A stretch of DNA of 64,000 nt from Salinisphaera sp. T31B1 (GCF_040361275.1 NZ_APNH01000002.1:928837-992836), one strand, 5' to 3'; positions 47,370 to 56,495 are shown, counted from the first letter of the stretch. The notes: a model not told the origin generated them from the letters alone. Made by a program: numbers and translations.

Positions 47370-48260
47370 ATGCACGATACAGACACCCTGAGCCGGATCG
47401 CGGCTCAACTCGAGCGTATTGCCGATGTTCAGGAAGCTCGCCTGGCCGATGCGCGACGTGCGGTCGGCGGCGACGTCGATTGGTCGGCGCAGGCGTTCCG
47501 GTGGCGCGATGACGGCCGTCTGCAGGCGATCGATACGCCCCAGGCGCTGCCCCTGGACCGGCTGCATGGTATCGATACCCAGAAACAGCGGCTGCTTGCC
47601 AATACGCGTCAGTTCCTGGCGGGAGCGCCGGCCAACAACGCCCTGCTGTGGGGCTCGCGCGGATCGGGCAAGTCGTCGCTGGTCAAGGCCCTGTTGCCCG
47701 AGTTCGCCGAGGCCGGCCTGCGTATCGTCGAAGTGCCCGCCCATCGGCTGGTCGACCTGCCGGATCTGGTGGCCACGCTGGCAGAGCGCGACGAGAAGTT
47801 CATCGTGTTTTCCGACGATCTGTCGTTCGAGGCCGGCGATGGCAGCTACAAGGCGCTCAAGGCGGTGCTGGACGGCTCGCTGGCCGCCGCTCCAGCCAAT
47901 GTGCTGATCTATGCGACCTCCAATCGGCGTCATCTGCTGCCGGAGTTCCAGTCCGAGAACCAGGCGGCCCAGCAGGTCGACGGCGAAATTCATCATGGTG
48001 AAGCCGTCGAGGAAAAGATCTCGCTGTCCGAACGCTTCGGGCTATGGCTGTCGTTCTATCCGTTCGACCAGCGCAACTATCTGGAGATCGCAGCCCGGCA
48101 TCTGATCGCATTCGGCCAGCCCGCCGAAATCGGCGTCGATGCCCCATGGGAACGCGCGGCACTGCAATGGGCCCTGGCGCGCGGCACGCGCAGCGGCCGT
48201 ACCGCCGAACAGTTCGCCCGCGACTGGACCGGCCAGCAGGTGGTATCGAAAACGGCGTGA
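47370..48260 (+). CDS. DUF815 family AAA ATPase
   Basis: A 296-residue cytoplasmic ATPase of the DUF815 group. The central AAA part contains DTQKQRLLANTRQFLAGAPANN, Walker A GSRGSGKSSLVK, Walker B FIVFSDDLSFE and a sensor region NVLIYATSNRRHLLPE. The C-terminal SERFGLWLSFYPFDQRNYLEI is also characteristic. The family is widespread in proteobacteria and its role is not established. It stands alone, divergent from kdp and convergent with the SprT-like gene. Confidence 0.88.
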   Translation: MHDTDTLSRIAAQLERIADVQEARLADARRAVGGDVDWSAQAFRWRDDGRLQAIDTPQALPLDRLHGIDTQKQRLLANTRQFLAGAPANNALLWGSRGSGKSSLVKALLPEFAEAGLRIVEVPAHRLVDLPDLVATLAERDEKFIVFSDDLSFEAGDGSYKALKAVLDGSLAAAPANVLIYATSNRRHLLPEFQSENQAAQQVDGEIHHGEAVEEKISLSERFGLWLSFYPFDQRNYLEIAARHLIAFGQPAEIGVDAPWERAALQWALARGTRSGRTAEQFARDWTGQQVVSKTA

Positions 48261-48384
48261 TCCATCCCGGCCGGTGTATCGGTCGGGTTATCGGATTTGT
48301 CGGGATCGGCCAAGTGAAGCCAACTGGTCTCTCACGACGATCGGTCGGCCGCGCTGACGATCGATCACGCCATGGGCGGGCAGC

Positions 48385-48969
48385 CTAACCGGCGCGGGTT
48401 TGCTGCTCCGCGGCCTTCAGCGTCTGGCCGCAGCGCCGACAGATATAGTCGGTGCCCTGCCGGGCCCGCTTGTGGCGGATGCTGGTCAGCCAGGCCGGCT
48501 CGTCACAACCGCACTCGTAGCGAAAACGCTTGAGCTGACGACTCGGCTCGGCCGGCAGCGTATGACAGGGCGCCGGGTCCACGCCGAAGGCCCGCATCAA
48601 CGTCTTCCACTCGTGACCGTGCGGCTTGGCACGGCGTCCATACAGACGAAACACTACGACATGGGCCACCTCGTGCGGCACGGTATCGTCGAGCATTTCA
48701 TGCGGATGCGATGCCAGAAGTGCTGCGTTGATCCGAATATGGATCTGTCGCGAGCGGCGCGCGAATACCGCCTGCCCTGCGGCTCGGCCTTTCAGGTCGA
48801 ACCGTACATCGGGCACGGGCAGGCGGCGTGGGCCGACTTCGAAGATCGTACGGGCCCGCTCGATCCAGTAGGCCGTACGCCGGATGGCCTGCGTCTGGAG
48901 GTCCAGGCCATCCTCGAGCGCGAGCTCGTGCTGACGGGCATCGGTCATTAGGGGCGGCGATTCGGGCAA
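48385..48969 (-). CDS. SprT-like zinc metallopeptidase-fold protein
   Basis: A 194-residue protein of the SprT family, related to the eukaryotic DNA-protein crosslink protease Spartan. The zinc-binding HEVAH motif sits in LDDTVPHEVAHVVVFRLYG with a further histidine in KPHGHEWKTLM. Two C-terminal CxxC-type pairs (YECGC, ICRRCG) form a zinc ribbon. Bacterial SprT function is not defined. MPES at 48969 is taken as start, with ATG 48948 also possible. It starts nine bases after the stop of the hypothetical gene upstream, so the two form an operon. Confidence 0.87.
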   Translation of the reverse strand: MPESPPLMTDARQHELALEDGLDLQTQAIRRTAYWIERARTIFEVGPRRLPVPDVRFDLKGRAAGQAVFARRSRQIHIRINAALLASHPHEMLDDTVPHEVAHVVVFRLYGRRAKPHGHEWKTLMRAFGVDPAPCHTLPAEPSRQLKRFRYECGCDEPAWLTSIRHKRARQGTDYICRRCGQTLKAAEQQTRAG

Positions 48970-48978
48970 ACCAGCACC

Positions 48979-49662
48979 TCAGGATACCTGCTTGCGCGGG
49001 TGGCCGTGTGCCGGTAATGGCGTTCCCGGAGGTGCCGTCATCACCCGGATCTGTCGCAGAGCCAGACGCTGCCGGCGAATCCAGTCGGCATCCGCCAGCC
49101 GATCACGTAGGCAGTAGGGAAAGCGCTGGCTGAGTTCGGCCAGGCGCCGGTCGACTGCGGCGCGCGCCTGTACCAGCCGTTGCAGTTCGACGCGCAGTCG
49201 TCGAATGTCTGCACCCTGGTCGGGTGTTGCCGTCAGGCCTTGTGTGCGGGCCAGGCAGTCGCGCAATGCGACGACGTCGCCGGCTCGATAGGCTCGCAGC
49301 ACCATGGGCCATTGCTGTGCACGCATATCGTATGCCGCTTCCGGCCGAACCTGCGGATGCATCAGCGCCAGCAGGCCGCGGAACATGGCTCGCGCGTCGG
49401 CGGCCTCGCCGCCTGTCAGCACCGGCCAGCCGGCCCGTTCGGCCAGCTGCTCGGCGACCTCGTGATCGGCGCGCGCTACGGCACCGGGTTGCAGATCGCC
49501 GAAGGCGGCCCAATAGCGGGAGGCCCATTCCGGGCCATCGTGAAAGCGCCAGTCAGCCTCGATGGACAGCGCACGCGATAACGCACGCCGCTCGGCGAGA
49601 ATGTCGTCGCGCAGCCGGGCGGCGGCGGGATGAGTCAGTCGGATCGCGGTGGTCTTGGCCAT
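48979..49662 (-). CDS. Hypothetical protein, probably helical
   Basis: A 227-residue cytoplasmic protein that I do not recognise. The start at ATG 49662 is supported by CAGGGGAA upstream. The sequence is rich in Ala, Arg and Leu, with a likely coiled coil in the second half (DIRRLRVELQRLVQARAAVDRRLAEL). It begins with LTHPAAARLRDDILAERRAL. It precedes the SprT-like gene by nine bases and follows the WYL regulator on the same strand with an 88-base gap, so all three may be co-regulated. Confidence 0.65.
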   Translation of the reverse strand: MAKTTAIRLTHPAAARLRDDILAERRALSRALSIEADWRFHDGPEWASRYWAAFGDLQPGAVARADHEVAEQLAERAGWPVLTGGEAADARAMFRGLLALMHPQVRPEAAYDMRAQQWPMVLRAYRAGDVVALRDCLARTQGLTATPDQGADIRRLRVELQRLVQARAAVDRRLAELSQRFPYCLRDRLADADWIRRQRLALRQIRVMTAPPGTPLPAHGHPRKQVS

Positions 49663-49750
49663 GACATTCCCCTGTGTGGTCGTTCCTGTCGGTACGGCAC
49701 ACAGCATGGCGCGGGGGGTGGGTCAGAACGCGACCCTGAGCTGTATGAAT

Positions 49751-50722
49751 CTACACGTCGGCATATCGGGCCACGGCCTGACGCAGTCGTAGGGCGGCCT
49801 GGCGCCGCAGATCGGACGGCGCGAGTACTTCCACCTCGGCGCCGTGGGCCAGCACGTCGTGCAGCAATTCGGCGCTGGCCGAGTACGGCACGCGCAGCTC
49901 GTAGCCGCCGTCCTCGAGCCACCGGCCCACCTGATCGGGATGCCATTGCTCGTCGGCGACCCAGCGCGCGGCGGTGGCGCTGAAACGCAGTATCGCGACA
50001 TCAGAGGCCGTGCCCGAAAAGATGCCGTAACCGTCGCCCAGTTCGGCATCCAGTGCCGCACTGTCCATATCGATAGCTGGCGTATCCAGCGTATCGGCGT
50101 CCTGGATACGGTCGAGCGAGAAGCTGCGCAGCCCCTCGGCGTCGTGGCACCAGGCATCGAGATACCAGTTATCGCGGTAGTAGATCAGCCGCTGCGGCGA
50201 GACCCGGCGTTCCGAGACCTGGTCTCGTGCCCGGCCGTGATAGCGAATCACTGCCTGACAGCGCATGGCCAGTGCCCCGGCCACGTCGGCGAACGCCGGG
50301 CCCGGACGGCGTGCAGTCGCCCGTAGTATGCGCGTGCGTCGCGACAATTCACCGGTACCCATCGCACGGCTTTCCAGAATCCTTTCCAGCCGCTTGCGCA
50401 TGGGTGCGAGATCGCTCGAGAGCAGTCCCGGCTGGAGGGTCTCGAGCAGTTGATCCATGGCCAGCAACGAAACCAGCTCCGAGGCGTTGAACCACAACCC
50501 GGGCAGTTCGAAATGCGCATCGGATTCGCCCGCATAGTAGTAGCCGTTGTATTCGCGGTCGTACTCGATCGGCGCATCCAGATACAGCCGCATATCCCGA
50601 ATGATGCGCTTGACCGTGGCCGGTGAGCACTCCAGGCGCGCTTCCAGCGTGGCCTTGGGAATCGGATGGCGCGCCCCGGCGAGTTGCTTGTGCAGGGCAT
50701 AGATACGGTCGAATACGTTCAT
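49751..50722 (-). CDS. WYL-domain transcriptional regulator (YafY-like)
   Basis: A 323-residue DNA-binding protein. An N-terminal winged helix (MNVFDRIYALHKQLAGARHP, then CSPATVKRIIRDM) precedes a WYL domain with RRVSPQRLIYYRDNWYLDAWC and FSLDRIQDADTL, and a C-terminal WCX-like extension (EVEVLAPSDLRRQAALRL). WYL regulators often sense nucleic acids or nucleotides and control DNA-damage or defence genes. Here the same-strand neighbours are a hypothetical and an SprT-like gene, which would fit a DNA-damage theme, but the link is inference. Confidence 0.9.
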   Translation of the reverse strand: MNVFDRIYALHKQLAGARHPIPKATLEARLECSPATVKRIIRDMRLYLDAPIEYDREYNGYYYAGESDAHFELPGLWFNASELVSLLAMDQLLETLQPGLLSSDLAPMRKRLERILESRAMGTGELSRRTRILRATARRPGPAFADVAGALAMRCQAVIRYHGRARDQVSERRVSPQRLIYYRDNWYLDAWCHDAEGLRSFSLDRIQDADTLDTPAIDMDSAALDAELGDGYGIFSGTASDVAILRFSATAARWVADEQWHPDQVGRWLEDGGYELRVPYSASAELLHDVLAHGAEVEVLAPSDLRRQAALRLRQAVARYADV

Positions 50723-50967
50723 GGGCCCAGTCTAGCCGCCGCGGCCCCGGCTGTGACACGAACGGCCTTGGAACCTATCTGTTCCTGCCCGGTCCGACGA
50801 TACGGGCACTTGCGTCGCGCGGGTCGCCCGCTGAACCGGGCGACGGGTGTCGCGCGCGCCTATCGCCGGTTGCCTGTCCCGACACGCCCTGGCCGCGCTT
50901 GCAGCTAGCAACCGCTGTCCACACACTGACGTATGCTTATTACTCGACCTTCGTCGTACCCCGCTTG

Positions 50968-52383
50968 ATGATCCGACTCCACGAAACGATCCGCGTGAAT
51001 CGCACGCGTGGCGATTGCTATCGCTATCTGGCGGATTTTTCCACCTGCGAACAGTGGGATCCGGGCGTATACCGCGCGGCCAAGACCACGCCGGGCGCGC
51101 CCGGGCCGGGCACACGCTTTACGGTGACAGTACGTTGGCTCGCCGGCCGGACCACGCTCGACTACGAACTGGTCGATCTCAAGGTCGATCGCCGTATCGA
51201 GCTGCACGGCACCGGCGCCGGTCTCGATACTCGAGAAGTGATCGCCTTCGACGACAATCCCGATGGCAGCACGACCATCGACTATCGCGCGGATTTCACC
51301 CTCGGCAAGGCCCTGCGGGTCGCGGCCCCGGGCAGCCGGCTGATCCTGCGTCGCATGGCCCGCCGTGCCGTACGCGGCCTGGCACGTGCGCTGGAGATCG
51401 ACCCGCGCCCGCCGCACCAGGGATGGTTCAGCTATGCGGCCGACCGTAGCGTGGTCGCCGCCGCCCCGGCCTTTACCGAACGCGGGTATCTGGCCATGGA
51501 GGACAAGGCGCACAGCCAGTTCATGGACGATCGCACCATCGCGGTAACCGGCGCGACGGGCGGCATCGGCCTGGCCGTGGCCTGCGAGTACGCGCGCCTG
51601 GGCGCCACGCTCTTGCTCGTCGGCCGCGACACCGCCCGGCTAGGCCAAGCCCGCCAGCGAATCGCCGACTTCGCCGACGGCACCCCCGATCGTATTCATC
51701 TCTACGAGGCAGATCTGCTCGACGCGTCGCAGACTCGTGCGGCCGCCGAGCGCATTGCTGCCGAGCATCCGAGGTTGGATGTACTCGTCAACAACGCCGG
51801 GGCGCTGTTCGACAGCCACGCGCTTACCGACGACGGCTTCGAGCGCAGTGTCGCCATCAACCTGGTCGCGCCGTTCGTACTCACCGAGGGCCTGATGACC
51901 CCGCTCGTCGCCGCGCACGGACGGGTGGTCAATATGTCCAGCGGCGGCATGTATCTGCAACCACTGGTGGTCGAGGACATGAACTTCGAATCCGGCGAGT
52001 ACAGTGGCACCAAGGCCTATGCGCGTGCCAAACGCGGCCTGGTTGCGCTGACCCGCCACTGGGCCCGGCGCTATGCCGAGACCGGAGTTCGCTTCAACGC
52101 CATGCATCCCGGCTGGGTCGCCACCGCCGGCGTGACCGAGGCCCTGCCCGGTTTCGACAAGGTCATGCATCGGCTGCTGCGCGATGCCCGCATGGGCGCG
52201 GATACCGCGGTCTGGCTGGGGGCTTCGGCGGCTGCCGAAACCTGCCAGGGACAGTTCTTTCTAGACCGCACGCCCCATCCCACGGCGGTGGTGCCGGGCA
52301 CCCAGGTCAAGCCGAGTCAGGCCCAGGCGCTGTACGCCTGGCTACGCAATCAGACCGGTATTCGGGTTCATGGCGTCGGATAG
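50968..52383 (+). CDS. Fusion protein: SRPBCC domain plus short-chain dehydrogenase
   Basis: A 471-residue two-domain protein. Residues 1-155 form a polyketide-cyclase-type SRPBCC domain (MIRLHETIRVNRTRGDCYRY, then YLADFSTCEQWDPGVYRAAK), a hydrophobic ligand pocket. Residues about 185-471 form an SDR: TGATGGIGLAVACEYARLGA (NAD(P) motif), LVNNAGALFD, NMSSGG (catalytic Ser) and YARAKRG (YxxxK). The SDR half resembles the DHRS12 or retinol-dehydrogenase-like group. Its end overlaps the ABC1 kinase start by 14 bases, so both are in one operon. The fusion suggests a bound lipophilic substrate passed to the dehydrogenase. ATG 50968 is chosen; the upstream open frame has no coding character. Confidence 0.87.
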   Translation: MIRLHETIRVNRTRGDCYRYLADFSTCEQWDPGVYRAAKTTPGAPGPGTRFTVTVRWLAGRTTLDYELVDLKVDRRIELHGTGAGLDTREVIAFDDNPDGSTTIDYRADFTLGKALRVAAPGSRLILRRMARRAVRGLARALEIDPRPPHQGWFSYAADRSVVAAAPAFTERGYLAMEDKAHSQFMDDRTIAVTGATGGIGLAVACEYARLGATLLLVGRDTARLGQARQRIADFADGTPDRIHLYEADLLDASQTRAAAERIAAEHPRLDVLVNNAGALFDSHALTDDGFERSVAINLVAPFVLTEGLMTPLVAAHGRVVNMSSGGMYLQPLVVEDMNFESGEYSGTKAYARAKRGLVALTRHWARRYAETGVRFNAMHPGWVATAGVTEALPGFDKVMHRLLRDARMGADTAVWLGASAAAETCQGQFFLDRTPHPTAVVPGTQVKPSQAQALYAWLRNQTGIRVHGVG

Positions 52384-53650
52384 CAAGGAACAACGCGATC
52401 GCCGCCGGCGCATATTCGGAGCCGGTGTACGCAGCTTGGGCCGCAGCGTGCTGCATACGGTCCCCGGCTACGATCGTGCGCGCAGCTGGCAGAAGACCGG
52501 TCAGGACTGGTTCGACACGCTCGGGCATCTCAAGGGCGCGGCCATGAAACTGGGCCAGATTGCCTCGCAATATCGGGACTTCCTGCCCGAACAGCTGGCC
52601 GATCAGCTCGCCCGGCTGCAACGCGATGCCGAACCCTGGGATTTCGAGCGGCTCGAACCCGTGCTGGCCGACAGCTGGAGCGATGCTCAGTGGGCCGACA
52701 TCGAGACCATCGAACCGGAGGCGATGGCTGCTGCGTCGATCGGCCAGGTCCACGTCGCCCGTCTGGTCGACGGACGGACCGTGGCGGTGAAGATCCGCTA
52801 CCCGGGCGTCGCCGATGCGGTGGATGCCGACATCGCCAACCTCGGCCGCCTGCTCAAATTGTCGCGCTTTCTGCCGGTGCGCGGCTCGGATATCGATGCC
52901 CTGCTGGCCGAACTGCGCGACCGATTCATCGAGGAAACCGATTATCGCCACGAGCTGAGCAATCTGCTGGCGCTGCGGGCCATGGCGCTGCCCGAACATC
53001 GTCTGCCCGAGCCGGTCACACATTTGTGCGGCGATCAGGTACTGGTGACCACATTGGTCCATTCGGATCCGATCGCCCGAGCGCCCGCACGGCTGGGCCA
53101 GGCCATCGTGCAGGCAATCAATCTGCAGGTGTTTACCCACGGCGGGCTGCATGCCGATCCGCACCCGGGCAATTTCGGGGTCACCGAAGACCAACAGGTC
53201 GCGCTCTACGATTTCGGCTGTGTGAAGTTCTTCGATACGACGACCCGCGCAGCGTTACGGGATGTGATCGCGGCCGCCCTCGACGAACGCTGGCGCGACG
53301 TGCACGATGCCCTCGAACGCCTCGGCGTGGTCTCGCCTGGGTCGTGGGACAAGCACGGCACGACGTATGCCGAAATCTACGCGCGCCATGCGGCGGCCTC
53401 GATCGGGCCGCTGCGCAACCGGCCGCACTACGTGTTCGCCGACGACGGGTTGATCGAATCGATCCGTGCCGAAATCCGGGCATCGCTGCGCCATTGGAAA
53501 CTGTTCAACGCTGCCCCGGACCTTGTGTTTCTGATGCGAACGCTCAGCGGCCTGTACTGGATACTGCGCGCCATGAACGCCGAGGCCGATCTCTACGCAG
53601 AGCTGGAAGCCATCGCTGCCGGAGCATACGGCCCGCCCGAACCGGGCTGA
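52370..53650 (+). CDS. ABC1/UbiB-family atypical kinase
   Basis: A 426-residue member of the ABC1 (ADCK/COQ8/UbiB) family. The diagnostic KxGQ motif appears as AMKLGQIASQYRDFLPEQL, the alanine-rich nucleotide loop as AAASIGQVHVARL with the lysine in VAVKIRYPGV, the ExD motif as EETDYRHEL, the catalytic loop as HADPHPGNF and the metal site as LYDFGCVKFFD. These proteins are ATPases linked to isoprenoid lipid or ubiquinone metabolism. This one sits behind an SRPBCC-SDR fusion rather than with ubi genes, so it may serve another prenyl or lipid pathway. No membrane helix at the C terminus is evident. Confidence 0.9.
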   Translation: MASDSKEQRDRRRRIFGAGVRSLGRSVLHTVPGYDRARSWQKTGQDWFDTLGHLKGAAMKLGQIASQYRDFLPEQLADQLARLQRDAEPWDFERLEPVLADSWSDAQWADIETIEPEAMAAASIGQVHVARLVDGRTVAVKIRYPGVADAVDADIANLGRLLKLSRFLPVRGSDIDALLAELRDRFIEETDYRHELSNLLALRAMALPEHRLPEPVTHLCGDQVLVTTLVHSDPIARAPARLGQAIVQAINLQVFTHGGLHADPHPGNFGVTEDQQVALYDFGCVKFFDTTTRAALRDVIAAALDERWRDVHDALERLGVVSPGSWDKHGTTYAEIYARHAAASIGPLRNRPHYVFADDGLIESIRAEIRASLRHWKLFNAAPDLVFLMRTLSGLYWILRAMNAEADLYAELEAIAAGAYGPPEPG

Positions 53651-53714
53651 GGACGACGGGACTCGTTTGGGCTAGAATCGGCGCCTGTCGACACGCGCGG
53701 CGCTCACGCCCTGC

Positions 53715-53748
53715 CCGGGTTCCCTCACCCCGGCTTTTTTAAAAAGGA
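53715..53748 (+). promoter_or_regulatory. Candidate preQ1-I riboswitch overlapping the yhhQ ribosome binding site
   Basis: A 5-base-pair stem, CCGGG (53715-53719) with CCCGG (53729-53733), closes the nine-base loop TTCCCTCAC. The loop starts with T and ends with AC directly before the 3' strand, as preQ1-I aptamers do. A 12-base linker ending in AAAAA leads to GG (53746-53747), which can pair with the loop CC to form the H-type pseudoknot and hide the AAGGA ribosome binding site four bases before the ATG. The downstream gene transports queuosine precursors, a known preQ1 target. The T6 tract after the stem also allows reading it as a plain terminator. Confidence 0.55.
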
Positions 53749-53752
53749 CACC

Positions 53753-54430
53753 ATGCACGATCTCGTCTCCCGCCAGGGTCGCCGGCTGATGCTGATTCTG
53801 GCCCTGTTCCATATCGGCGTCATTGCGGCCAGCAACTATCTGGTGCAGCTGCCGTTCTCGGTTCTGGGGCTGCATACGACCTGGGGCGCGTTCAGCTTTC
53901 CGTTCATCTTCCTGGCCACTGACCTGACGGTCCGGTTGTTCGGCGCATCGTTGGCGCGACGCATCGTGCTCGTGGCCATGGCTCCGGCGCTGGTGGTCTC
54001 CTATCTATTGTCGGTGTTGTTCGTCGACGGCCGTTTTGCCGGCCTAGGGGCGCTGGCCACCTTCGATACTCTCGTGGCGCGTATCGCCCTGGCCAGTTTC
54101 TGTGCCTACCTGTTCGGCCAGCTGCTCGACGTGCGCGTGTTCGCACGGCTGCGCACACTCGACCGTTGGTGGATCGCACCCACCGTTTCCACGGTGCTGG
54201 GCAATCTTCTGGACACGCTGCTGTTCTTTTCCATTGCGTTTGCCGGCAGCCGCAATGCCTTCATGGCCGAACACTGGCTACAGATTGCCTGGGTGGACTA
54301 CGCCTTCAAGATGCTGATCAGTCTGTGCGTGTTCCTGCCGTTGTACGGGGTCCTGCTCGGCTTTCTGGCACGGCGCCTGCAGTCCATGACTGCCGATCGC
54401 ACGCTTCGCACGCCGGCCTGGTTGCGCTAG
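53753..54430 (+). CDS. yhhQ: Queuosine precursor transporter YhhQ (VUT/COG1738 family)
   Basis: An inner-membrane carrier for the 7-deazaguanine precursors of tRNA queuosine (preQ0/preQ1). The 225-residue protein has about six membrane segments and the family signature FPFIFLATDLTVRLFGASLARRIV, ASFCAYLFGQLLDVRVF and APTVSTVLGNLLDTLLFFSIAF. ATG 53753 follows AAAAAGGAC. The short leader ahead of it contains a candidate preQ1-I riboswitch. It appears to be a single-gene unit. Confidence 0.93.
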   Translation: MHDLVSRQGRRLMLILALFHIGVIAASNYLVQLPFSVLGLHTTWGAFSFPFIFLATDLTVRLFGASLARRIVLVAMAPALVVSYLLSVLFVDGRFAGLGALATFDTLVARIALASFCAYLFGQLLDVRVFARLRTLDRWWIAPTVSTVLGNLLDTLLFFSIAFAGSRNAFMAEHWLQIAWVDYAFKMLISLCVFLPLYGVLLGFLARRLQSMTADRTLRTPAWLR

Positions 54431-54500
54431 GCGCCCCATCCGCGCAGGCTGGGCACAAGGTTGCCCGGGGACCCGAGCCATGCTTGGTCGGCGGTTTTCC

Positions 54501-55100
54501 ATGCAGATACAGGCGTCTAATCGGCGTACGCTGGCTGGCTTGCCGATGGTGGTCTTGTGTATCGGGTGCACGCCGTGGGCCCAGTCCGTCGGCGACGGCC
54601 TGTCGCCCGCGTCATATGAGCTGGCCCTGCGCTATGGCAACGACCCGTGTCATACCCAATTGGCCGACTCGACCGCCTACCCCTGTCAGGCGTTTCTGTC
54701 GGGCGCGCATCGCCTCGACCTGACGGTGGCTGTCCCCGGGGCGGGCCGGATCGTCGCCGACGAGACTCGGCTGGTCTATGCCAGCGGCCCAGCCGGCCCC
54801 GATGGCGCGATACCGATCGATCTCGAACTGAGCTACGCGAGCTCGCACGGCCATACCGCCATCCGCACGCACGTCTCCGTTCGACCCGGCGTCTGGATTG
54901 CGCTGGCGGGCAGTCACGACGTCCAACACGGGCCATCCGGCGAGACCGTCTCCACCGAGACCGTATTCATGCGCATCCGAAACGCCGTCGTTTCGGCGGA
55001 TGCACTACCGCTCGACGAACCGATGGAGCGTATTGATCCAAATTTATCGTTTCGTCGACACGATAGAAACTTTTTGTCGTATGATCAGGTCCTACAATAG
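54501..55100 (+). CDS. Hypothetical exported protein
   Basis: About 199 residues with a hydrophobic N-terminal segment (LAGLPMVVLCIGC) that could be a signal peptide or an imperfect lipoprotein signal with Cys after G. The mature part carries a YELALRYGNDPCHTQ stretch and a beta-rich region (RLDLTVAVPGAGRIV, IPIDLELSY), suggesting a periplasmic beta-sandwich. The family is not recognised. The reading frame is open to 54480; ATG 54501 is preferred on signal-peptide length, though no good ribosome binding site is seen. The last 100 bases are AT-rich compared with the surroundings. It precedes the sulfotransferase genes by 63 bases on the same strand. Confidence 0.6.
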   Translation: MQIQASNRRTLAGLPMVVLCIGCTPWAQSVGDGLSPASYELALRYGNDPCHTQLADSTAYPCQAFLSGAHRLDLTVAVPGAGRIVADETRLVYASGPAGPDGAIPIDLELSYASSHGHTAIRTHVSVRPGVWIALAGSHDVQHGPSGETVSTETVFMRIRNAVVSADALPLDEPMERIDPNLSFRRHDRNFLSYDQVLQ

Positions 55101-55163
55101 CCGAGGACGCTGGAACCCGATGGTCGGATCCAGTGGGCGGGGGCCCCCTGAGCGGGTCTTAGA

Positions 55164-56495
55164 ATGGAAAAATCGGATCGCGCAGGTTTTGCCATGTTTT
55201 TCGTGGCATGCCTGTTCCTTGCCTTTATCGGCGGCACGCTGGTCGTGCTGGCCAAGGTATTCCCCTACGAATACCTGAATGACGCCTACAAGGCCGGGCG
55301 TGCGCTGATCGCCCAGGAGGCGATCACCGACCGCTATACCCAAACCGACCAGTGGCGGCGTGCCCGCACCCCGGCTCGCGGGGTCACGATCAATGATGGC
55401 GATCGCGCCTACAACGGCTATACCCTGTACACCTCGGGCGGCGGTACCTATGCGGCGTTGATCGATATGCAGGGCAAGGAAGTCCATCGCTGGTCGCTGC
55501 CCTACGATCAGCTGTGGGACCAGACGCCGGACGGACGCTCGGCGCGGCCCGACGATCTGATGTACTGGCGCAAGGCCGTCATGTACCCAAACGGCGATCT
55601 GCTGGCGATCTATATCGCCGCCGGTGATACGCCCTGGGGCTATGGCATGGTCAAGCTGAACGCCGACTCCAAGGTGCTGTGGAAATACCACGGTGCGACC
55701 CATCACGATATCGATATCGCCCCCGACGGCCGCGTGATCGCGCTGACACACGCCTTTGTCGACACCCAGTTCCCCGAATTCCCCAATCTGTCCAAACCGT
55801 GGTTGGAGGACTATCTGGTCGTGCTCAACGGTGAGACCGGCGCGGAAGAGCGGCGTATCCCTCTGTTCGAAGCGTTGTTCAACTCGCGCTATCAAGCACT
55901 GGCCACAGCGATTCCGGTCTGGGCCATGGAGGACCCGCTGCATACCAATAGCGTGCAGTTCATCGATCAACGACTGGCCGATGCGTTTCCTCCGGCGGCC
56001 GGCCGAGCCAATCAGGTGATGCTGTCGATGCGTCATCCGGGGATTGCGACGCTCGTCGACCTGGACAGCGGACAGGTCAACTGGGCGATGAAAGGATCGT
56101 GGCTTGGTCAGCACTTCGCCCGCGTGCTGCCGAACGGGCATTTCACACTATTCGACAATTTCGGGCATTTCCGCGAACACAACATGACCCGAGTGATCGA
56201 GGTCGATCCCCGCGACGAACGGATCGTCTGGCAGTACCGGGGCAACGACGAACACCCGTTCGAGAGCCTGCTGCGCGGCGCCGCGACCACCCTGCCCAAC
56301 GGCAACCGCCTGATCACCGAATCCGACGGCGGCCGGCTTTTCGAAGTCGCCCAGGACGGCACGATCGTCTGGGAATTCGTCAACCCCGTCCGCGGCGGTG
56401 ACCAGGACCAGTTCATTCCAGTGGTCTCGTCGGGTCAGCGTATGCCTGCCGACCAGATGAGCCGCGAGTTCCGCTCCCGTATCGAGTCCCCATAG
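55164..56495 (+). CDS. Arylsulfotransferase (ASST) family protein
   Basis: A 443-residue protein with one N-terminal membrane helix (residues 9-30) and a periplasmic beta-propeller of the ASST type: repeated blade motifs such as NGYTLYTSGGGTYAALID, VMYPNGDLLAIY, HHDIDIAPDGRVIALTH, ARVLPNGHFTLFDN and TLPNGNRLITESDGGRLFEV. The HHDIDIAPDG stretch provides histidines at a likely active site. Classical ASST enzymes move sulfate between phenolic donors and acceptors without PAPS; many relatives have no tested activity. It starts the tightly spaced gene row ending with a PAPS-type sulfotransferase. Confidence 0.85.
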   Translation: MEKSDRAGFAMFFVACLFLAFIGGTLVVLAKVFPYEYLNDAYKAGRALIAQEAITDRYTQTDQWRRARTPARGVTINDGDRAYNGYTLYTSGGGTYAALIDMQGKEVHRWSLPYDQLWDQTPDGRSARPDDLMYWRKAVMYPNGDLLAIYIAAGDTPWGYGMVKLNADSKVLWKYHGATHHDIDIAPDGRVIALTHAFVDTQFPEFPNLSKPWLEDYLVVLNGETGAEERRIPLFEALFNSRYQALATAIPVWAMEDPLHTNSVQFIDQRLADAFPPAAGRANQVMLSMRHPGIATLVDLDSGQVNWAMKGSWLGQHFARVLPNGHFTLFDNFGHFREHNMTRVIEVDPRDERIVWQYRGNDEHPFESLLRGAATTLPNGNRLITESDGGRLFEVAQDGTIVWEFVNPVRGGDQDQFIPVVSSGQRMPADQMSREFRSRIESP

